A stretch of DNA of 8,710 bases from Bacteroidota bacterium (GTDB lineage Bacteria > Bacteroidota > Bacteroidia > Bacteroidales > Prolixibacteraceae): positions 1 through 8,710 of the forward strand of contig DAOVTY010000124.1 of NCBI GenBank assembly GCA_030632865.1, read 5' to 3'. Below the pieces are notes generated by a model. The model worked only from the letters and a program-made list of their open reading frames with translations, was not told where the DNA came from and did no database searches. Positions within the stretch are counted from its first letter, which is position 1. Each line of letters begins with the position of its first letter. The translations under genes and the position numbers were made by a program. This document shows, in pieces, positions 1 through 6,700 of the stretch.

Positions 1-433
1 CAACTTCGGGTGGTCCCAAAGCGTGAATTTTCAAGTCCGGGTATCGTCTTTTTAATTCAGAAAAAAGATCGGTGTAAAAATCGAGTCCTAATTTTGGATG
101 CATTCCACCTTGGGCAAGTATCTGTCGGCCGCCCACTGCAAAAAGTTCATCAATTTTCTCACAATATTCATCTATAGTTGTAATGTATTGTACCTCGTCG
201 TTAATTTTACAATGAAAATTACAAAACTTACAACCCGAAATACAAACGTTGGTAATGTTTATATTTCGGTCAATTATCCAACCTACTTTATTTCCGGGCA
301 CCTGTTTTTCTCGACACTCATTTGCCACCAACATCAACTCGTTGGTAGAAACTTTATCGTAAATAAACATTCCCTCTTTTAAAGTTAGCGGGTTCAATTC
401 TATTGCCTTGTATAGTATATTTTCAATCTTCAT
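1..433 (-). CDS. mqnC: Cyclic dehypoxanthinyl futalosine synthase (MqnC), N-terminal part
   Basis: This is a radical SAM enzyme of the futalosine route to menaquinone. It cyclises dehypoxanthinyl futalosine to the cyclic form in the cytoplasm. The 144 visible codons read from ATG at 433 down to the left window edge; the family is roughly 350-380 residues, so more than half is missing. Visible features are the family-like stretch GWIIDRNINITNVC (residues 51-64) and the radical SAM cysteines C64, C68 and C71 in CISGCKFC. GGRQILAQGGMHP (101-113) follows, then HALGPPEV at 137-144. The HAL-x-PPE ending points to MqnC rather than the related MqnE, which I recall having AFTAVE at this place. A further cysteine, C75, lies just after the cluster motif. 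The start fits the family because the usual short N-terminal helix before the cluster is present in full. The gene is divergent from pepA. Family assignment is from recalled motifs; confidence is high for a futalosine-pathway radical SAM enzyme and slightly lower for MqnC over MqnE. Confidence 0.92.
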   Translation of the reverse strand, partial: MKIENILYKAIELNPLTLKEGMFIYDKVSTNELMLVANECREKQVPGNKVGWIIDRNINITNVCISGCKFCNFHCKINDEVQYITTIDEYCEKIDELFAVGGRQILAQGGMHPKLGLDFYTDLFSELKRRYPDLKIHALGPPEV

Positions 434-472
434 AATTCCACAAATTCTTCTCTTAATTAATATATCTTCACA

Positions 473-502
473 CAAATAATATAAATTATTATTTTTGCCA
501 AA
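473..502 (-). promoter_or_regulatory. Candidate promoter for mqnC
   Basis: On the minus strand, TTTG at 502-499 could be a Bacteroidota -33 element. TATTATTTG at 481-473 resembles the -7 consensus TAnnTTTG, but with one extra base between TA and TTTG. The spacing of about 17-18 bases is slightly short of the usual 19-21. Transcription would start near 466, giving a leader of about 33 bases. The match is imperfect in AT-rich DNA, so this is a tentative call. Confidence 0.3.
490..497 (+). promoter_or_regulatory. Candidate -7 promoter element for the pepA-pdxA-ruvA-sprA unit
   Basis: TATTTTTG matches the Bacteroidota primary sigma factor -7 consensus TAnnTTTG at every fixed position. It lies 16 bases before the pepA ATG, which implies a very short leader of about 10 bases. 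No convincing TTTG or TTG -33 element is visible 19-21 bases upstream; the region near 461-470 reads tatatcttca. The position at the head of the gene unit supports the call, while the missing -33 element and the AT-rich background weaken it. Confidence 0.4.
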
Positions 503-513
503 AATTTAAAATT

Positions 514-1944
514 ATGATTCCACAAATTTCAAAAATAACAGAATTATCAGAAAATAGTTCTACTGCAACTTTATTTGATAACATTGAAAAACTTTCAATC
601 TCAATTCTTAACAAGAATGAGACTGCTTATCTCGAAAATAAAATAGAAAAAGATAATGATTGTACAGTTTTTAAATATCCTAATATATTGTTTTTCAGCA
701 AAATAAAAGAAGAAAAAGAAAAACACCTACAAGTTGAAGCAGCTAGAAAAGCGGGTTCTAAATTATTTGAAGTATTGAAAGCTGATAAAATTAAAACTAT
801 CCAATTGTTAAACTTTAGTGATGTGGAGTATTTACCTGCATTTTTAGAGGGTTTGCTGCTGGCTGGGTACTCGTTCGACAAATACAAAAAAGAGAAAGAA
901 GAGTATTTTTTAGATGAAATATTAATTTTAGATAAAGAGATTACAACCGAGCAAATTGAAGAGATTAAAGAATTATCTCGAGCAGTTTTTTATTCTAGAG
1001 ATTTAGTTAACGAGCCACTATCTTTTTTAACTGCCACCCAATTTTCTGAAGAGATTGAAAAGTTGGGAAAAGAATCAGGATTTTCGGTTGAAGTTTTCAA
1101 TAAAAATAAAATTGAAGCTCTAAAAATGGGAGGATTACTTGCAGTAAACAAAGGAAGTATAGACCCACCAACATTTAATATTTTGGAATGGAAACCCAAA
1201 AATGCGACCAATAAAAAACCCGTTGTTTTGGTTGGTAAAGGTGTTGTTTTCGATACCGGCGGATTAAGTTTAAAGCCCACCGAAAAATCTATGGATTTTA
1301 TGAAATGCGACATGGCAGGAGCAGCAGTTGTCGCAGCCACGCTTTATGCAGCAGCAAAAAATAAATTGCCGATTCACGTAATCGGGCTTATTCCTGCAAC
1401 CGATAATCGGCCCGATGGAAATGCTTACGTTCCGGGCGATGTAATTACGATGTTTGACGGAACAACTGTTGAGATAAAAAATACCGATGCTGAAGGTAGA
1501 TTGATTTTAGCTGACGCATTATCTTATGCAAAAAAATATTCTCCTGAGTTGGTTATCGACATTGCAACATTAACGGGTTCGGCAGGAATAATTGCAGGTG
1601 GCCACGCAATTGTTGCAATGGGAAACACTAAGGAGTACCTTCAAAAAATAAAGAAAAATGGTGAAGAAACTTTTGAGCGAATAATTGAAGTTCCGCTTTG
1701 GGAAGAGTTTGCAAAACCACTTAAATCGCCAATTGCCGATTTAAATAACCTGGGAACAAGAGAAGGGCAAACAGCAATAGCAGGAAAATTTCTTGAGCAT
1801 TTTACCAATTATAACTGGATTCATCTCGATGCAGCATCAGTCTCTTTTCGCTTTGAAAAAGACAATTATCTACCTGTTGGAGGAACCGGCTACGGCACAC
1901 GACTGCTTTTTAACTTTTTGAAAAAAATCAATTTAAAAATGTAA
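514..1944 (+). CDS. pepA: M17 family leucyl aminopeptidase (PepA-like)
   Basis: This is a cytoplasmic metallo-aminopeptidase that removes N-terminal residues from peptides; family members are hexamers with two metal ions per active site. The 476-residue length is close to the usual 480-500. The N-terminal domain (about residues 1-150) is divergent and lysine/glutamate rich; the C-terminal catalytic domain (about 155-476) is well conserved. VGKGVVFDTGG (240-250) supplies K242 and D247, SLKP gives K254, and KCDMAGA gives D266. The signature NTDAEGRL (323-330) supplies D325, E327 and R329. Together these correspond to the metal ligands and catalytic lysine/arginine of the family, so the enzyme should be active. 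DLNNLGTREGQTAIAG near the C terminus matches the family. ATG 514 is preceded by an A/T-rich tract with no Shine-Dalgarno sequence, as expected in this phylum. It is the first gene of the rightward unit, 38 bases before pdxA. Exact peptide preference cannot be told from the sequence, and the symbol is by family. Confidence 0.95.
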   Translation: MIPQISKITELSENSSTATLFDNIEKLSISILNKNETAYLENKIEKDNDCTVFKYPNILFFSKIKEEKEKHLQVEAARKAGSKLFEVLKADKIKTIQLLNFSDVEYLPAFLEGLLLAGYSFDKYKKEKEEYFLDEILILDKEITTEQIEEIKELSRAVFYSRDLVNEPLSFLTATQFSEEIEKLGKESGFSVEVFNKNKIEALKMGGLLAVNKGSIDPPTFNILEWKPKNATNKKPVVLVGKGVVFDTGGLSLKPTEKSMDFMKCDMAGAAVVAATLYAAAKNKLPIHVIGLIPATDNRPDGNAYVPGDVITMFDGTTVEIKNTDAEGRLILADALSYAKKYSPELVIDIATLTGSAGIIAGGHAIVAMGNTKEYLQKIKKNGEETFERIIEVPLWEEFAKPLKSPIADLNNLGTREGQTAIAGKFLEHFTNYNWIHLDAASVSFRFEKDNYLPVGGTGYGTRLLFNFLKKINLKM

Positions 1945-1982
1945 CTTCGCGCTTCACTTTTTTTATCTGAAACTGAAATAAA
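1945..1982 (+). other. pepA-pdxA spacer, no terminator seen
   Basis: This 38-base spacer is the longest gap in the rightward gene unit. It contains a run of seven T (about 1958-1964), but no GC-rich stem precedes it; the upstream cttcgcgcttc does not fold into a clear hairpin. A short tandem CTGAAA pair sits at 1967-1978. I see no TAnnTTTG element. Read-through from pepA into pdxA is therefore the simplest reading. Confidence 0.4.
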
Positions 1983-3086
1983 ATGGCATATCATAATACA
2001 ATACGAGTAGGTATTTCGCATGGTGATGTAAACGGAATTGGTTACGAAGTAATAATGAAAACATTGCTCGACCCCAGGATTCTGGAAATGTGTACACCAA
2101 TTATTTACGGCTCTCCCAAAGTAGCAGCATATCATCGAAAAGCACTTGATATAAATAATCTTAGTTTTAATCATATTCGCACTGCCAACGATGCACATTA
2201 CAAAAAAGCATACATTATTAATTGTGCCAACGATGATTTAAGAGTTGAGTTGGGAAAATCGACACGCGAAGCTGGCGAATCTGCATTTATGGCACTAGAC
2301 AAAGCATGCTCTGATTTGCAACATGGAGATATTGATGTTTTAATTACTGCACCTATAAATAAAGACAATATACAAAGTGATAATTTCAACTTCCCTGGGC
2401 ACACCGAGTATTTAGCCGAAATATTTAATGCGCCAGATTATGCAATGTTAATGGTAAGCGAAACTATGAAAATGGGTGTGGTAACTTCACATATTCCATT
2501 ATCTAAAGTTGCTGAAAATATTACTAAAGAAATTATTCTTTCTAAAATTAGAATTATTGAAAAATCGTTACAACAAGATTTCTCGATAACAAAACCAAGA
2601 ATTGCGGTATTTGGGCTAAACCCACACGCCGGAGACAATGGGTTGCTTGGAGAAGAAGAAAAAGAGATAATTATTCCTGCAATTGAACAGGCAAGAAAAG
2701 AGGGAATTATTGCTTTAGGGCCATATCCTGCTGACGGTTTTTTTGGTGCTGAAGATTACCGAAAATTCGATGCAATATTAGCAATGTATCACGATCAGGG
2801 CTTAATCCCATTTAAACTTGCTTCGTTTGAAAGAGGAGTTAATTACACTGCAGGATTACCAATTATTCGCACATCGCCATCTCATGGCACTGCATATTCT
2901 CTTGCTGGCGAAAATGTGGCATCTCCCGAATCTTTTAGACAAGCACTTTATTTGGCAATCGACATTTATAAAAACAGAAAAATCTACAAAGAGATTTCAA
3001 AAAATCCTTTGAAGAAATATGATGTTAATCCAAATCAAATTGACGAGAGTGTTGATATTGAGGCAAGCGAAAATAAAAAACAATAA
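1983..3086 (+). CDS. pdxA: 4-hydroxythreonine-4-phosphate dehydrogenase (PdxA)
   Basis: The enzyme oxidises 4-phosphohydroxy-L-threonine with NAD+, and decarboxylation then yields 3-amino-2-oxopropyl phosphate. PdxJ uses this product to make pyridoxine 5'-phosphate, the DXP-dependent vitamin B6 route. It acts in the cytoplasm, as a metal-dependent dimer in known members. The 367 residues are somewhat longer than the 329 of E. coli PdxA, with a polar, acidic C-terminal tail. The three metal-binding histidines are visible as H170 (VVTSHIPL), H215 (GLNPHAGDNG) and H270 (MYHDQGLIPFK). FPGHTEYLA with H140 and T141 matches the substrate-binding pair. A further family motif is GLPIIRTSPSHGTA (291-304). 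The N-terminal motif reads GDVNGIGYE rather than the proteobacterial GDPAGIGPE. A PdxA2-type sugar-acid phosphate dehydrogenase is the main alternative, but there is no partner kinase and the context is housekeeping. It lies 12 bases before ruvA. Confidence 0.94.
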   Translation: MAYHNTIRVGISHGDVNGIGYEVIMKTLLDPRILEMCTPIIYGSPKVAAYHRKALDINNLSFNHIRTANDAHYKKAYIINCANDDLRVELGKSTREAGESAFMALDKACSDLQHGDIDVLITAPINKDNIQSDNFNFPGHTEYLAEIFNAPDYAMLMVSETMKMGVVTSHIPLSKVAENITKEIILSKIRIIEKSLQQDFSITKPRIAVFGLNPHAGDNGLLGEEEKEIIIPAIEQARKEGIIALGPYPADGFFGAEDYRKFDAILAMYHDQGLIPFKLASFERGVNYTAGLPIIRTSPSHGTAYSLAGENVASPESFRQALYLAIDIYKNRKIYKEISKNPLKKYDVNPNQIDESVDIEASENKKQ

Positions 3087-3098
3087 ATTTAACAAATA

Positions 3099-3680
3099 AT
3101 GTACGAGTTTATCCGGGGAAAAATTGTTGAACTTAATCCGGCAAGTATTATTATCGAAGCCGGTGGTATTGGTTATTTTATAAAAATATCGTTAAATACA
3201 TACACCAATTTAAATGGTAAAAAAGAGGGCACTATATTATTACATCAAGTGGTTAGAGAAGATGCCCATATTTTATTCGGTTTTTCGGATAAAGGAGAAC
3301 GCGAACTTTTCCGAAATTTAGTCTCGGTAAATGGCGTTGGAGCAATTACTGCAATTATGATGCTTTCATCGCTAAATCAAGATGAATTAGTTTCTGCAGT
3401 AACCACCGAAAATGTGGCCGTATTAAAAGGAGTTAAAGGGATTGGTGCAAAAACTGCACAGCGTATTATAATCGATTTAAAAGACAAGTTTGGGAAATTG
3501 CCGGAATCGGGTCAAATATCACTCTCGCCGGACAATACAATTCGTAATGAATCGTTATCTGCATTAGTCATGCTCGGATTCGTGAAAAGAGATGCTGAAA
3601 AAATTGTATCTAAAATTATTCAGGAACAACCGAAAACAACCGTTGAGAGCGTGATTAAACAAGCTTTAAAAAGGTTATAA
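3099..3680 (+). CDS. ruvA: Holliday junction branch migration complex subunit RuvA
   Basis: RuvA binds four-way DNA junctions as a tetramer and loads the RuvB motor to drive branch migration in recombinational repair. The 193 residues are close to the 203 of E. coli RuvA, and all three domains are present. The N-terminal OB fold (about 1-62) begins MYEFIRGKIVELNPASIIIE. It ends with REDAHILFGF, where E54 and D55 match the acidic pin that separates strands at the crossover. Two helix-hairpin-helix motifs follow: VNGVGAITA (77-85) and GVKGIGAKTAQRI (111-123). After a short linker (about 134-147) comes the RuvB-contacting C-terminal domain, ESLSALVMLGF (151-161) to the end. Neither ruvB nor ruvC is in the window; separation of ruvA from ruvB is common outside Proteobacteria. 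The stop codon lies only 6 bases before sprA, so the two genes are very likely co-transcribed. Confidence 0.97.
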   Translation: MYEFIRGKIVELNPASIIIEAGGIGYFIKISLNTYTNLNGKKEGTILLHQVVREDAHILFGFSDKGERELFRNLVSVNGVGAITAIMMLSSLNQDELVSAVTTENVAVLKGVKGIGAKTAQRIIIDLKDKFGKLPESGQISLSPDNTIRNESLSALVMLGFVKRDAEKIVSKIIQEQPKTTVESVIKQALKRL

Positions 3681-3686
3681 ACAAGA

Positions 3687-3770
3687 ATGAAACTGACCCG
3701 AAGTTTACGTAAAATATACTTTTCGTACCTACTAATTTTTCTATCTGCATTTGCCAATACGGCATTTGCC
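3687..3770 (+). other. Sec signal peptide of SprA
   Basis: The first 28 residues have a basic n-region with K2, R5, R8 and K9. A hydrophobic core follows (about residues 10-23, IYFSYLLIFLSAFA). The cleavage motif A26-F27-A28 comes before E29. This is a standard signal peptidase I type with no lipobox cysteine, as expected for an outer-membrane barrel protein. It also supports ATG 3687 as the true start. Confidence 0.85.
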
Positions 3771-6700
3771 GAAAGAGTTGATTTTGTTGGTGACTTCGCT
3801 ATTCTGCAAATGCAGGATACAGTAGAGATGGACACAGTTGGTCAGCTTCCATACCCATTTAAAGATCAGCCTGCATTTGGTCATTCAAAACAAGACTCTT
3901 TAAGCCTTTTTTTAAATAATCCCAGCAACATAAAATACGAAATAGAATTTGATCCGATTACCGGAGAATATGTGTTCTACAAAAAAATGGGAACCCTCAA
4001 TTATAGGTTACCACAAACTATGTCGCTCGACGATTATGTGAAATATGATTTCGAAAATTCAGTAAAAAACTACTGGAAAGAGAGAAGCCGTATTCAAGAT
4101 ATGGATAATAATGGCTCACTTATCCCGCAGTTAACCATTGGCAGCGAAGCATTTAACCGTGTTTTTGGAGGTAATACCATTAACATTACGCCACAAGGTT
4201 ATGTTGAAGTAAGTTTTGGTTATCAAATGAATGCGACAGAAAACCCCGCAATTCCAGAGCGTTTACGTAAAGTACCAACATTCGATTTTGATGAAAAAAT
4301 TCAAATAAATGTGATGGGGCAAATTGGTACTAAAATGAATATGAAGGTAAATTACAACACCGAAGCCACATTCGATTACGAAAACAAAATGAATCTGGAA
4401 TACTCGGGTGATGAGGACGAAATAATTAAACGCATTGAAGCCGGAAACGTTTCACTGCCATTAAACGGATCTTTAATAACAGGCGCATCAAATTTATTTG
4501 GAATAAAAGCAGAAATGCAATTTGGAAAGTTAACATTAACCACACTTTTTTCGCAACATAAAGGAGAATCGCAAACAGTAGAAACAGAAGGAGGTGCACA
4601 AATTACATCTTTCGAATTTTCTGCGGCTAACTACGAAGCAAACAGGCACTTTTTCCTTGCTCAGTATTTTCGCGATCATTACGACGAATGGCTTGAAAAT
4701 ACAGCCGTACCACGATCGCCAATTAATATAAATAAAATTGAAATTTGGGTAACCAATAAATCAAATAATTTTACAGAAGCCCGAAACATACTTTCGTTAA
4801 TGGATTTGGGAGAACACGATGAAAATATTTACAATAAAGTTCCTCAGTTTCAAGAAACTCCTGGAAATCCATACCCCGATAATATTTTCCCAAACAACAA
4901 TGCCAACGGACTTTACTACGAAATGGCGAATACTAACTCAGCAATTCGCGAAGTGCAAAATATTACACAGGAATTATCGCAATTTGGGCAAGATTTTTTA
5001 GGAGGACGCGATTTTGAAAAAATTGAACAGGCACGAAAATTAAGTCCATCAGAATATTCAATTAACGAGCGACTTGGGTATATATCATTAAACTCGGCAC
5101 TTAACACCGACGAAATATTAGCAGTTGCCTACAATTATACATCAAACGGAAAAACTTTTCAGGTAGGTGAATTTTCTACAGATGGTATAAGTGCACCAAA
5201 CACTTTAATTCTGAAACTGCTTAAGGGAACCAATCTTTCGCCATTACTTCCAACATGGAATTTAATGATGAAAAATGTTTATAGTCTTAACGCATATCAA
5301 ATTACAAATGAAGAGTTTGAGTTTAATATAGTTTATCAAAACGACTCAACAGGTACTTACATTAATTACTTCCCCGAAGGCCGACTTAATGGTCATATTT
5401 TATTGGAAGTGATGAATCTCGATAAACTGAATAAACAACTTGACCCGTACCGAGATGGTATATTTGATTACATAGAGGGAATAACAGTTAACTCAGATCG
5501 GGGAAGGATTATATTCCCAGTGCTCGAACCTTTTGGAAAACATCTTGCCGACTCTATTCAAGATCCGGTTTTAATTGAGAAATACACGTATCAGTCGCTT
5601 TACGACTCATCGCGAGTTTATGCCGAGCAAGATGCCGAGCATAATAAATACAAAATTGTAGGTAGTTATAAAGGCTCGTCAAGTGCAGACATAATGCTTA
5701 ATACGCTTAATCTTTCGCAAGGCTCGGTAAAAGTTACTGCTGGCGGCCGACAATTAGTCGAAAATGTCGATTATACAGTTGATTATACTTTAGGCAGGGT
5801 AAAAATCATTAACCAGGCATTGCTTGAAGCCGGTACTCCCATTCAGGTATCTACCGAAAGTGAAGACCTTTTTTCTATGCAGCGTAAAACATTAATGGGA
5901 GGTTATGCAAATTATGCCTTTTCCGACAACTTTAATGTTGGAGCAACAGCTCTGTACATGCACGAAAGACCGTTAACCCAAAAAGTGAATTATGGCGACG
6001 ATCCCATTTCGAATTTAATGGTTGGTTTAGATACTCGTTTTTCAACAGAAAGTATGGCACTTACAAGGATAATTGACGCTCTTCCTTTCTACACAACAAA
6101 AACAGCATCTACAATAGATTTCGAAGCCGAAGTTGCACAATTAATTCCGGGGCAGTCTAAAGCAACAAAAGGTGCGGCTTACATCGATGATTTTGAAGGC
6201 ACAAAAACTACTATAAACTTAAAAACAAGACAATCATGGGTGCTGGCAAGTACTCCTCAATTTCAGAATAATCTTTTCCCAGAAGCAAATTTAAGTAACA
6301 CATTGGAGTATGGTATAAACCGCGCAAAACTTGCATACTATATTATAGATCCACTTTTTCTTCGAAATAATAGTCTTACTCCGGCACACATAAAAAACGA
6401 CAATAACATGCAGTCGAATCATTTTGTGCGCGAAGTTTTCGAGAAAGAGATTTTTCCTGCTAAAGAATCGCCGGTTGGTCAGCCTACCAATATTCCGATG
6501 TTCGACCTTGCTTTTTATCCGTCAGAACGTGGCCCATATAACTACGATGCAGGACCATCTAATTATTCGTCGGGTACAAATACAGATGGAACTTTAAAAA
6601 ATCCGGAAACACGTTGGGGTGGAATAATGCGTAAAATTCAAACTAGCGATTTCGAAACTTCAAACATCGAGTTTATTGAATTTTGGTTAATGGATCCGTT

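Noticed and set aside
98..382. Plus-strand open frame of 94 codons
   Set aside because: It lies wholly opposite the mqnC coding region, whose protein has clear radical SAM motifs; the plus-strand translation shows no recognisable domain.
990..1340. Minus-strand open frame of 116 codons within pepA
   Set aside because: It is antisense to the conserved M17 catalytic domain and has no family features; it is a by-product of the codon use of the real gene.
1967..1978. Tandem CTGAAA repeat
   Set aside because: Two copies of six bases are expected by chance in AT-rich DNA and show no link to a regulatory feature.
1945..1982. T-rich spacer after pepA as a rho-independent terminator
   Set aside because: A T run is present, but no stable stem precedes it, so the terminator call is not supported.
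1890..2198. Minus-strand open frame spanning the pepA-pdxA junction
   Set aside because: It overlaps the ends of two well-supported genes on the other strand and shows no recognisable motif.
3084..3091. TAAATTTA as a -7 promoter element before ruvA
   Set aside because: It differs from TAnnTTTG at the key final G, overlaps the pdxA stop codon, and has no obvious -33 partner.
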